Shown here one piece after another: positions 42,665 to 49,804 of a stretch of DNA of 49,804 nt. A program made the position numbers and the translations under genes. The notes under the pieces are model-generated. The model was not told where the DNA came from. It ran no database searches and saw nothing but the letters and a program-made list of their open reading frames with translations. This stretch comes from Gloeomargarita sp. SKYG116 (GTDB taxonomy: Bacteria > Cyanobacteriota > Cyanobacteriia > Gloeomargaritales > Gloeomargaritaceae): positions 1-49,804 of the forward strand of contig JANWVM010000016.1 in assembly GCA_025056115.1 (NCBI GenBank), in the 5' to 3' direction. Within the stretch, counting starts at the first letter, position 1; every line of letters starts with the position of its first letter.

Positions 42665-44395
42665 ATGGTGACCACCGCCACACCACCAAAGTCAAAACGC
42701 TTATCCCTGCAAGTAGAAACCATTGGTGCAGATACCACAGCGATTCGTTCCCTAGACTGGGACCGCGACCGGTTTGATATTGAATTTGGGTTACAAAACG
42801 GTACGACTTACAACTCGTTTTTGATCCAAGCGGACAAAACCGCCCTGGTGGACACCTCCCACGCCAAGTTTCGGGAATTGTACATCCCTCGGTTACAAGA
42901 ACTGATTGACCTGCAAACTCTGGACTATCTCATCATCAGCCACACGGAACCCGACCACAGTGGCTTGGTGCGAGACATTCTGGAGTTGGCGCCTCAGGTG
43001 ACGGTGGTGGGGTCCAAAGTAGCGCTGCAATTTTTGGATGATTTTGTGCATCGGCCCTATCAACGCTGGCAGGTGAAACAGGGCGACCAGATTGACCTAG
43101 GCCGGGGGCATGTATTGGAATTCATCAGCGCTCCCAATCTACACTGGCCCGATACGATGTTGACCTGGGACCACGCCACCCGGATTCTGTTCACCTGCGA
43201 CGTGTTTGGGATGCATTATTGCCGCGAGACCTTGTACGACGAATCCCTGACCGAAATCGAAGATGACTTTCGTTACTACTACGACTGTTTGATGGGACCC
43301 AACGCGCGGTCGGTGCTGGCGGCCTTGAAACGGTTAGCCCCCCTAGGTCAACCCAGTCTAATTGCCACCGGTCACGGCCCCTTGTTGCGCTATCACATCC
43401 CCGATTGGATCGACCGCTATCGCCACTGGAGCGAAAACCAGGAAAAAAGTGGCACCACAATTGCCGTCTTCTACGTGGCGGACTACGGCTACAGCGACCG
43501 GCTCTCACAAGCCATTGCCCACGGGATTACCAAGACCGGCACAGCGGTGGAAATGGTGGACATGAAAGCGGCGGAATTGCAGGACGTGCGGGAACTGGTG
43601 GAGCGCAGCCAGGGCGTGGTGATTGGCATGCCGCCTGTGAGTGGCGAGTGGGCGGAGCACCTGCGGGCGGTGATTGGCACGATCCTGGGTTCGGTTCACG
43701 CCAAGCAGAGCTTCGGCCTGTTTGAATCTGGCGGGGGCCAGGACGACAATATACACCTGCTGGCGGCCAAGCTGCGGGATTTAGGGTTAACCATGGCGTT
43801 TCCCCCGCTACGGCTAGACAGCGCCCCTACCCCGGCGACCTACCAGCGGGCGGAAGAAGCGGGTACTGACTTGGGGCAATGGGTCAACCGCGACCGCACC
43901 ATCCAGCAGATGAAATCCCTCGATAACGACCTCGACCGGGCCTTGGGGCGTTTGAGTGGGGGGCTATACATCATTACCGCACGCCAGGGTGACCGCAGTG
44001 GAGCGATGTTGGCCAGTTGGGTGAGCCAGGCCAGTTTCCAGCCCCTGGGATTGACCATCGCCGTTGCCAAAGACCGGGCCATCGAAGCCTTGATGCAGGT
44101 GGGCGATACCTTTGTCCTAAACGTTTTGGAAGCGGGCAATTACCAGCATCTGATGAAACATTTCTTGAAGCGATTTGGTCCTGGGGAAGACCGCTTTGCG
44201 GGGGTGAAAACCCAACCGGCGAAAAACGGTTCTCCCATTCTCGCCGAAGCGCTGGCCTACCTAGAATGCACCGTCGCCAGCCGCATGGAGTGTTCCGACC
44301 ACTGGATCGTCTATGCCACGGTGCAGGACGGGCGGGTTGCCAAACCCGATGGCTTGACGGCAGTTCACCATCGCAAAGTCGGGAATCACTACTAA
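42665..44395 (+). CDS. diflavin flavodiiron protein (Flv3-like)
   Basis: 576 residues from the ATG at 42665, which is well spaced from AAGGGGGG; an ATG at 42659 abuts it. Three parts are visible. An MBL-like diiron domain covers about 30-250, with ligands in SHTEPDH (His95, Glu97, Asp99, His100 counted from the first ATG), LHWPD, CDVFG and GHGPLL. A flavodoxin domain covers about 260-400 (VFYVADYGYSDRL). A C-terminal flavin reductase domain covers about 430-578 and is specific to cyanobacteria and other phototrophs. The enzyme reduces O2 to water as an electron sink behind photosystem I. All diiron ligands are kept, as in Flv2/Flv3; Flv3 is favoured by the N-terminus but not proven. Confidence 0.9.
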   Translation: MVTTATPPKSKRLSLQVETIGADTTAIRSLDWDRDRFDIEFGLQNGTTYNSFLIQADKTALVDTSHAKFRELYIPRLQELIDLQTLDYLIISHTEPDHSGLVRDILELAPQVTVVGSKVALQFLDDFVHRPYQRWQVKQGDQIDLGRGHVLEFISAPNLHWPDTMLTWDHATRILFTCDVFGMHYCRETLYDESLTEIEDDFRYYYDCLMGPNARSVLAALKRLAPLGQPSLIATGHGPLLRYHIPDWIDRYRHWSENQEKSGTTIAVFYVADYGYSDRLSQAIAHGITKTGTAVEMVDMKAAELQDVRELVERSQGVVIGMPPVSGEWAEHLRAVIGTILGSVHAKQSFGLFESGGGQDDNIHLLAAKLRDLGLTMAFPPLRLDSAPTPATYQRAEEAGTDLGQWVNRDRTIQQMKSLDNDLDRALGRLSGGLYIITARQGDRSGAMLASWVSQASFQPLGLTIAVAKDRAIEALMQVGDTFVLNVLEAGNYQHLMKHFLKRFGPGEDRFAGVKTQPAKNGSPILAEALAYLECTVASRMECSDHWIVYATVQDGRVAKPDGLTAVHHRKVGNHY

Positions 44396-44450
44396 ATCCC
44401 CACCGGCAGGGATATTTGCGGTTTAATCATAGGGTGATCCCGATGGAGAT

Positions 44451-44660
44451 ATGCCCATGAAACCGCAGTTCCCGAAAGGGTGGCTTTATCCTAGTCTGAT
44501 GGCCCTGTCCAGTTGGGTGGTGATTGCCCAGCAGTCCAGCCCCGACATTCTGGCTGACATCAGCAACGCCTGGAATAACTTCATCGAATCGGGGCAGTGG
44601 GTGGCTTTGCTGGTCGGTCTGGTGCTGGGGTACTTGATCCGCATGTTCACCAGTTACTGA
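44451..44660 (+). CDS. small membrane protein, unknown
   Basis: 69 residues, or 67 from the second Met. A first hydrophobic stretch (LYPSLMALSSWVVIAQQ) may be a signal or membrane anchor. A clear C-terminal membrane segment is WVALLVGLVLGYLIRMF. It lies downstream of the flavodiiron gene after 55 bp and could belong to its transcript. The 3' end overlaps the decarboxylase gene by 14 bp on the other strand. No family is recognised; a role is not inferred. Confidence 0.6.
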   Translation: MPMKPQFPKGWLYPSLMALSSWVVIAQQSSPDILADISNAWNNFIESGQWVALLVGLVLGYLIRMFTSY

Positions 44661-46080
44661 GCACCGCTATCTGCTGCTCCTGCAGGCCAATGATGTGCCC
44701 CCCCAAGCGCTGGATCGTCGTTAAATACTCGCTAACCTCGGCTGTGATGAATTCTCCTGGCAGCAGCACCGGTATTCCTGGCGGGTAAGGACTAACCACC
44801 GCCGCGCTGACGCGACCCACGGCAGCGGACCAGGGAACCAGGGTGTGGGGCGCAAAAAACGCTTCCCGGAGCGATAAGACTGCTTTGGTGACAGGGGGCA
44901 ACGGTACAGGCGGCAATGGCTGGGGCTGGGGTGACCCCTGGGCTAGAGCCGAGACCAGGGCTTGGCAATCCGCATCGCTGTGCCAGGGCGTCAGGATGAA
45001 CGTCACATCGCTGTAACCGGGACATTCGGCGGTGAGGCGGTGCTGCGTATGTAACCACTCATCCAGAGCAAACCCCGTCAGACCCAGGCGCTGGGTTTGC
45101 ACCACTAAACGGGTCGGGTCCTGGGCAGCAAATCCAGGAATAGCAGTATCAATTCTCAGGACTTGATAACCTGGCAATTGCTGAATCTGGTCTATTAGCC
45201 AACCCACGCGGTTCAATAGGGCCTCAAACAGTGGCTCCCCTTGGGCCGCCATTTGTTCAGCGCTGGCCGCTAAAGACGCCAAAAGCAGGTAGCTGGGGCT
45301 AGTGGTCTGGATCAGGTTCAAACACTGCTGGACGCGCTGGGGCGATACCCGTGTCCCCTGGAGATGCAACAGCGCCGATTGGGTCAACGACGTCAGTACC
45401 TTATGGGTGGAATGAATCACCAGGTCTGCGCCGCTAGTCAAAGCCGACGGGGGTAACGCCGGATGGAACGGGAAATGGGCACCATGGGCTTCATCAACGA
45501 TCACCGGAACATGGTGTTGATGGGCAATAGCGATACATTCGGCCACCGGGCCACACACCCCTTTGTACGTTGGGGAATTGAGCACCACCGCTGTGATGTT
45601 GGCCGTTCCCGATTGCTGGAAGGCCGCTGTCAATTGCGCTGGCGTTATCCCCCCCCACACTTGCTTTTGCGCATCCCAGGCGGGTGTGAGAAAGATGGGT
45701 TCAGCGCCTGTGAGCATCAGGCCATGAATGACCGATTGATGGACATTCCGGGGTAGGATGACTTGTCCCCCTGGGCGATGTACAGCCAGGAGAGCCGCTA
45801 ACACCCCCGCCGTGGCCCCGTTCACCAAAAACCACGTGTGTTGCGCTCCAAAGATTTCAGCGACGCGCGCTTGAGCGTCCCGGAGCAATCCGTCCGGTTG
45901 CGCCAGGTTATCCAAACCAGGAATTTCACTCAAATCCGCTTGAAAGACCGCCTCTCCCCACCACTGGCGTAAACAGTCCGGTGCGCCCTTGCCCCGTTGA
46001 TGCCCTGGCGTATGAAAACCCCTGTATCCTTGGGCCAAGTGTTGCAGTTGTTGCACCAGTCTGGGAACCATTGCCGCCAA
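44647..46080 (-). CDS. Orn/Lys/Arg-family PLP decarboxylase
   Basis: 477 residues, fold-type I decarboxylase without the wing domain. The family start is visible (GYRGFHTPGHQRGKG), then DNLAQPDGLLRDAQ, FLVNGATAGVLAA, VIVDEAHGAHFPFH and the PLP lysine in VIHSTHKVLTSLTQ. It removes CO2 from arginine, lysine or ornithine to give polyamine precursors. Cyanobacteria often carry such short forms beside the SpeA-type arginine decarboxylase. The specificity is not resolved. It is divergent from the DUF1400 hydrolase gene with 40 bp between the starts. Confidence 0.88.
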   Translation of the reverse strand: MAAMVPRLVQQLQHLAQGYRGFHTPGHQRGKGAPDCLRQWWGEAVFQADLSEIPGLDNLAQPDGLLRDAQARVAEIFGAQHTWFLVNGATAGVLAALLAVHRPGGQVILPRNVHQSVIHGLMLTGAEPIFLTPAWDAQKQVWGGITPAQLTAAFQQSGTANITAVVLNSPTYKGVCGPVAECIAIAHQHHVPVIVDEAHGAHFPFHPALPPSALTSGADLVIHSTHKVLTSLTQSALLHLQGTRVSPQRVQQCLNLIQTTSPSYLLLASLAASAEQMAAQGEPLFEALLNRVGWLIDQIQQLPGYQVLRIDTAIPGFAAQDPTRLVVQTQRLGLTGFALDEWLHTQHRLTAECPGYSDVTFILTPWHSDADCQALVSALAQGSPQPQPLPPVPLPPVTKAVLSLREAFFAPHTLVPWSAAVGRVSAAVVSPYPPGIPVLLPGEFITAEVSEYLTTIQRLGGHIIGLQEQQIAVLSNW

Positions 46081-46120
46081 CCTGCCATCTTGAAGAGGGT
46101 GTTATCGCGATGCTTCCTCC

Positions 46121-47701
46121 ATGATGCGACGGTGGGGTTGGTCGGTGCTAGGAGCCATGCTTTTGACGCTGGGCGGGGGACGAGTCCAGGCTGCCGAAAC
46201 CTTACTGCTCAGCTATGGCCCTTTAGAATTTGCCGTCACGGTGGCCGACCTGGAAGCTTACATCCAAACCGGACAGGTGCCCAGCCGTTTTCAGCCGCTG
46301 GTGGCCCAGTTACCCGCTGCGGAGTTAGCCCGTTTCACTGCCACCCTGCAACAACCGATTGCTGTCGCCCCAGAAGCTGTGGAGCGGGTCTTTGGCACCT
46401 CCACCGGGCGGGTGTTATTGAACCGTCTCGGTTTAGTTGTACAAACAGAACGGGGTGAAAATGGCGCCGATGCCCTGAAAACCGCTATGCTGCGGGCGGC
46501 TCAACAACCCGGCGGTGTGACTTTTTTGCGGATATTGCGGGAATTTCCAGGCACGACTATCCGGCTGAATCTGGTGCGCGGTTTAGCTGTTATCACCGAA
46601 GTCAATCGCTACATCACCCAAGTCAACCATGCCCTGGCCGTCTTGAACCAGGAATTTCTCCAGCAGGCTCGTCGCCAGTCCCTACCCCCCAATCTTCCCG
46701 ATTTAACCCAGCGCGGTCCTGTCACTTGGCAGGTCAAAGACCTGACTCTAACCGACACCCGTCGCCAGCGCCCTTTACCCGTGACCCTGTACTTACCAGC
46801 GCAACCCAACCCGCCCACCGTTGTCATTTCCCACGGCCTGGGGGACAGTCGCCAGAGTTTTGCCTATCTCGCTGAACATCTAGCATCTTATGGGTTGGCC
46901 GTCGTTTTACCCGAACACCCTGGCAGTGATGCTCGCCGCCTGCAACAGGTGTTAGACGGGCAAGCGAACGAATACATCATTCCCCAGGAGTTGGTGGACC
47001 GGCCCCAAGACATCCGCTTTGTGCTAGACGCCCTTGCCGACCAACCCATTAACCGAGAGCGAGTCCTGGTGGTCGGACATTCCTACGGGGGCTACACAGC
47101 GCTGGCCGTGGGGGGTGCCCGGTTGAATCTAGCCCATCTATCCCAAGTGTGCGCCCAGGTAGAGCAGGGAGTGGCCCTGAATCTGTCGCTGTTACTGCAA
47201 TGCCCAGGCCGGCGCTTGTCCAATCCCCCGGTGCAGTTTCGCGATGAACGGGTGGTGGGTGTCGTAGCGATAAACCCAGTCGGCAGCGCCCTATTCGGTC
47301 CTACTGGTTTGGCCCAGGTGAAAGTCCCTACCCTCATCGTAGCTGCCACTCAAGACGTCGCTGCGCCGGCCTTGGATGAACAAATTTTGCCGTTGACTTG
47401 GCTCGGCAGCCCCCAGCGATATTTGGCCCTCATTGAAGGCGCCAGCCATTTTTCCGTGCTGGGACAGAATACAACTGGCATTCCCTTACCGATTGACGTG
47501 GTTGGTCCAGCGCCGGAAGTTGCCCAGTTGTATATCAAAGTTCTGACGTTGGCCTTTGCCCAGGTACATCTAGCCCAACGGAGCGAATTTGCCCCTTTTC
47601 TCACCGCCGCCTATGCCCGGCGATTGACGCGCAATCCCTTGCCCTTGCAGTTGGTGAGTAACCCGCCGGTCACACCTCTGCGACAGGCCCTTGCCCGCTA
47701 A
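46121..47701 (+). CDS. exported alpha/beta hydrolase with DUF1400
   Basis: 526 residues. A signal peptide (WSVLGAMLLTLGGGRVQAAE) is followed by a DUF1400 domain typical of cyanobacteria (LLSYGPLEFAVTVADLEAY, about 27-150). An alpha/beta-hydrolase domain comes next: HGLGDSRQSFAYLAEHLAS as the oxyanion region, nucleophile Ser in VVGHSYGGYTA, a late Asp region in VAATQDVAAPA, and His in EGASHFSVLGQ. It is related to dienelactone-hydrolase and PAF-acetylhydrolase-like esterases. It is probably periplasmic; the substrate is unknown. Confidence 0.87.
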   Translation: MMRRWGWSVLGAMLLTLGGGRVQAAETLLLSYGPLEFAVTVADLEAYIQTGQVPSRFQPLVAQLPAAELARFTATLQQPIAVAPEAVERVFGTSTGRVLLNRLGLVVQTERGENGADALKTAMLRAAQQPGGVTFLRILREFPGTTIRLNLVRGLAVITEVNRYITQVNHALAVLNQEFLQQARRQSLPPNLPDLTQRGPVTWQVKDLTLTDTRRQRPLPVTLYLPAQPNPPTVVISHGLGDSRQSFAYLAEHLASYGLAVVLPEHPGSDARRLQQVLDGQANEYIIPQELVDRPQDIRFVLDALADQPINRERVLVVGHSYGGYTALAVGGARLNLAHLSQVCAQVEQGVALNLSLLLQCPGRRLSNPPVQFRDERVVGVVAINPVGSALFGPTGLAQVKVPTLIVAATQDVAAPALDEQILPLTWLGSPQRYLALIEGASHFSVLGQNTTGIPLPIDVVGPAPEVAQLYIKVLTLAFAQVHLAQRSEFAPFLTAAYARRLTRNPLPLQLVSNPPVTPLRQALAR

Positions 47702-47737
47702 AGGGTACACTGGACATAGGTGAAACACAGGTGGTCG

Positions 47738-48034
47738 ATGCAAGCGGAACTGACACCCCAAGACTTTCAGCAACAGGTGCTTACGGAACTGCGCAACATC
47801 AATGGCCGGTTAGACCGACTGGAGAGCCGTATAGAGCGGTTGGAGAGCCGGATGGATAAGCTCGAGAACCGGATGGATAAGCTGGAAATCGAACTGAGCG
47901 CCTACACAAAAGGTTTAGACGGCATGGTGCGCATGGCTACAACGATTGTGATTACCGCTGGTGCTGCCGTCATCTTTGCTCCCCTGATCAAGGAACTGGC
48001 CCCTGCGATTGCCAGCCTGCTTAAAAGCGCTTAG
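47738..48034 (+). CDS. coiled-coil/membrane small protein with heptad repeats
   Basis: 98 residues from ATG 47738, which has AGGTGG at proper distance; a GTG lies 18 bp upstream. Residues 22-52 are consecutive heptads (RLDRLES, RIERLES, RMDKLEN, RMDKLEI), a strong coiled coil. At DNA level this is a 21-bp tandem repeat of about four units. The C-terminal part is hydrophobic (TTIVITAGAAVIFAPLI). It is probably a membrane-tethered oligomer. No function is recognised. Confidence 0.65.
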   Translation: MQAELTPQDFQQQVLTELRNINGRLDRLESRIERLESRMDKLENRMDKLEIELSAYTKGLDGMVRMATTIVITAGAAVIFAPLIKELAPAIASLLKSA

Positions 48035-48045
48035 GTATTGTGGCT

Positions 48046-48761
48046 GTGATAACCGTTTGGCAATTCCCAGATGTACGCACCTACTTGGGAATTGAACGTA
48101 CCCCTGATCCCAACTTTTTCTAGGAGTGGCAAGTTTCATTACCTGCTTTGAGTGACCAAGAAACGCGCCATATCAACCATCTCAGCGAGCGTTACCTGCG
48201 TTACTTGGAAGAAGGAGAGGTCAGCGAGGGAACGTTGAACATTATGTTGCTTGCTCCTCTGCTAGATGGTTTAGGATTGTGCGATCTGCCTTATCATGTC
48301 CGCGGTGAAACGTGGGTGTCTATAGCAGAAAACATTTGAGCTGGCGTGTTTGAGCAGCGGGCAAGGCAAAAGCGTCAAGGTCTCTAGTTGTAGCTCATGC
48401 CAAACATTGTGTGCTTAGCTATATTCAAACCACAGTGGATACCGATGAGGGGAGAGTGACCTTGGAAGGACGCATTGATGCCTTGACGATTCGGGAACAG
48501 TTTTGGTTGGTTCTCATCGCAGGCAAGCGGGGTGACTTTAATGTTCTCCAAGCTGTCCCCCAAGCCCTAGCCTATATGTCTGCATTGACCCAGTTTCCCG
48601 TGTTCGGATTAGCAACGAATGGTCTGGATTATGTATTTATCAAGCTAGAGGGAAAAAAGTTTGCCCTTTCCCATAACTTTACACTGCTGGCGGATGCGGA
48701 GCACAATTTACTCAGGGTGGCCCAGCTTCTCAAGCACCTCGTCGGACCATCATTCCGCTAG
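48046..48761 (+). pseudogene. type I restriction R-like nuclease-domain protein, broken by a TAG and a MITE
   Basis: The frame can be followed from GTG 48046 (ITVWQFPDVRTYLGIERTPD) through a TAG at 48121-48123 (NFF-stop-EWQVSLPALSD). It continues to a MITE at 48321-48423. Removing the MITE with one TA joins GETWVSI to QTTVDTDEGRVTLEGRID and continues in frame to the stop at 48761. The whole resembles a cyanobacterial family with an HsdR_N-like fold (FFxEWQxxLPxLSD, DEGxVxxGRID, QFWLVLIAGKRGDFN, QALAYMSA). A Glu/Asp-x-Lys is normal at AGKRG in relatives (ESKR). The TAG means the gene was damaged twice. It is not a functional gene unless the downstream TTG at 48148 is used. Confidence 0.75.
48321..48423 (+). 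repeat. MITE family 1, copy c (inside a gene)
   Basis: A 103-bp element from TATAGCAGAAAACATTTGAG to ATTGTGTGCTTAGCTATA. It has TA on both sides, as expected for IS630-type insertion at a TA. It is in the opposite orientation to copies a and b. The size equals that of the copy at 33775-33877. Confidence 0.88.
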
Positions 48762-48799
48762 CATGTCAATCGGCCCATTTTTTCTCTCTCGAAACAGCG

Positions 48800-49012
48800 A
48801 TGGATGCGACTGCAACCTTCTGGCTCAACGGCGAAAGCTATCCATGCCGACCGCACCTGTCTCTGGCGCAGGTGTTACAGGAGCGGGGTTGGCAGCAAAA
48901 ACCAGTGGTGATTGAGTACAACGGCGAAATTCTCCACCGGCCCTTCTGGTCAGAAACCCTGATCCAGCCCGGCGACCGCATCGAAGTTGTCACCATTGTC
49001 GGTGGGGGATGA
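48800..49012 (+). CDS. thiS: sulfur carrier protein ThiS
   Basis: 70 residues, ubiquitin-like fold. It ends in VTIVGGG, the C-terminal Gly-Gly that becomes a thiocarboxylate for thiazole synthesis in thiamine formation. The N-terminal pattern [21 protein letters not shown] and [14 protein letters not shown] match the family. The stop overlaps the ruvC start as ATGA, so the two are translationally coupled. thiG and thiE are not adjacent. Confidence 0.9.
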   Translation: MDATATFWLNGESYPCRPHLSLAQVLQERGWQQKPVVIEYNGEILHRPFWSETLIQPGDRIEVVTIVGGG

Positions 49013-49476
49013 CCCGGATTCTCGGGTTTGACCCTGGCTTGGCGACGCTGGGGTACGGAGTGATTGACATTGAGCAGCGACAACCGGTGGCGCGGGATTT
49101 CGGGGTGATTGCCACAGCGCCTGACCTCTCTCTAGGGGAACGGCTGTGTGTGCTCTACCAGGACCTGCACACCTTGCTAGAGCAATGGCGGCCTGACCAA
49201 GTAGCCGCAGAAAAGTTATTTTTCTACCGCATGGCGAATACAATTGCCGTGGCCCAGGCGCGGGGTGTGTTACTGCTGGTACTCGCTCAGCGGGGATTGA
49301 CCTTACAGGAATTTGCGCCGCCCCAGGTCAAGCAAGCCCTCACCGGTTACGGCAAAGCCGACAAGTACGCCGTGCAACAAGCGGTTCAACAGGAACTGCA
49401 CTTACCAGCGATTCCCAAACCTGACGATGCCGCTGATGCCCTCGCTGTGGCCCTGACCGCCAGTCGTTATTTGTAG
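49009..49476 (+). CDS. ruvC: Holliday junction resolvase RuvC
   Basis: 155 residues. RuvC cuts Holliday junctions symmetrically with RuvAB. The catalytic acids are kept: Asp in [14 protein letters not shown] near the N-terminus, Glu in AAEKLFFYR, and the paired Asp in [13 protein letters not shown] near the C-terminus. [20 protein letters not shown], which contacts DNA, is also present. The length is at the short end of normal. The start overlaps thiS by 4 bp. Confidence 0.95.
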   Translation: MTRILGFDPGLATLGYGVIDIEQRQPVARDFGVIATAPDLSLGERLCVLYQDLHTLLEQWRPDQVAAEKLFFYRMANTIAVAQARGVLLLVLAQRGLTLQEFAPPQVKQALTGYGKADKYAVQQAVQQELHLPAIPKPDDAADALAVALTASRYL

Positions 49477-49498
49477 CAACCTACTGGCTCGGTCTGTT

Positions 49499-49574
49499 AT
49501 GACTAGGCTATTCATGCTTGCTCTGTCTTGAGTCACAGGCTGTCGTCCCGTTGTGGGTTTTCCGATTAGCTATA
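49499..49574 (+). repeat. MITE family 2, shortened copy
   Basis: A 76-bp derivative from TATGACTAGGCTATTC to CGATTAGCTATA. It keeps the block CTTGCTCTGTCTTGAGTCACAGG and GTTGTGGGTTTT, but the second inner end is missing. It lies between ruvC and the antitoxin gene. Confidence 0.6.
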
Positions 49575-49641
49575 GTTATTTTATTTTTAGGGACTGGCGC
49601 AGTTCGGGTCTGCAAAGAGGTTCGTTGGGGGAGAAGGTCTG

Positions 49642-49804
49642 ATGTTGAAACAGATTGACGTGAAAGAAGCCCGAGAGCAGTTTCAGGAATTACTTGCTCA
49701 GGTTGCAGCAGGAGTTGAATGGATTCTCACGGATGGAGCAAAACCAGTTGCCCGTTTAGCACCTATTTCTACACGGGTGGCCGGTTTACACACAGGAGCA
49801 ATCT
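49642..49804 (+). CDS. Phd/YefM-type antitoxin (partial)
   Basis: 54 codons up to the window edge, from ATG 49642 with GGGGGAGAAGG before it. The N-terminus MLKQIDVKEAREQFQELLAQV is the Phd/YefM fold that dimerises and binds its own operator. The later GLHTGAI is the usual linker before the toxin-binding tail in antitoxins paired with VapC (PIN) RNases. The toxin gene is expected just outside the window. The C-terminus is missing. Confidence 0.8.
   Translation, partial: MLKQIDVKEAREQFQELLAQVAAGVEWILTDGAKPVARLAPISTRVAGLHTGAI

Noticed and set aside
47790..47900. CRISPR-like repeat array
   Set aside because: The repeat is 21 bp with no spacers and lies in a coding frame giving perfect heptads.

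Overview
The window is from a cyanobacterial chromosome. The markers are a diflavin flavoprotein, an MPBQ/MSBQ (plastoquinone/tocopherol) methyltransferase, a MntCAB manganese transporter of the Synechocystis type, PatA-like response regulators, a DUF4346 protein, an Asr1405/Asl0597-family small protein, a DUF1400 hydrolase and an orthocaspase-like protein. Genes are dense, coding DNA is moderately GC-rich, and several convergent genes overlap at their 3' ends. The species cannot be fixed from the sequence; a compact unicellular (possibly thermophilic) lineage is a guess.

Layout. 1-8395: partial NarL-type regulator, rimO, small conserved gene, flavodoxin-like quinone reductase, SPFH protein, then an operon of one histidine kinase and two PatA-like response regulators, one ending in a pentapeptide-repeat domain. 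8783-21151: an oligopeptide-type permease, DUF4346-surE, glycogen phosphorylase, mntCAB with a repeat-rich upstream region, a NatD-like permease, the quinone methyltransferase, a GT-B protein and an HlyD-type adaptor. 21557-25612: rpsD, divergent from the conserved block secE-nusG-rplK-rplA-rplJ-rplL, which has an L10 leader and attenuator. 25626-26909: a two-domain histidine phosphatase.

27045-33877 looks like an accessory island. Two divergent gene pairs (class-III PLP phospho-lyase-like enzyme plus APH-type kinase; ethanolamine-type permease plus SDR) suggest a cobalamin-independent amino-alcohol uptake and breakdown route. It is followed by two IS630-type elements and short non-autonomous elements (MITEs) stacked against each other. 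33894-49476 returns to mostly core functions: MBL hydrolase, citramalate synthase, GPH sugar symporter, ATP sulfurylase, a caspase-like protein lacking both catalytic residues, a transglutaminase-like protein, flavodiiron protein, PLP decarboxylase, DUF1400 hydrolase, thiS and ruvC. The window ends in the antitoxin of a probable Phd/VapC module.

The main discovery-type signal is the population of about 100-bp MITEs. Two families each have ends matching one of the two IS630 elements, and both use a TA target. Copies sit in most of the longer intergenic gaps. One has landed inside a gene at 48321-48423, and removing it in silico restores the reading frame exactly.
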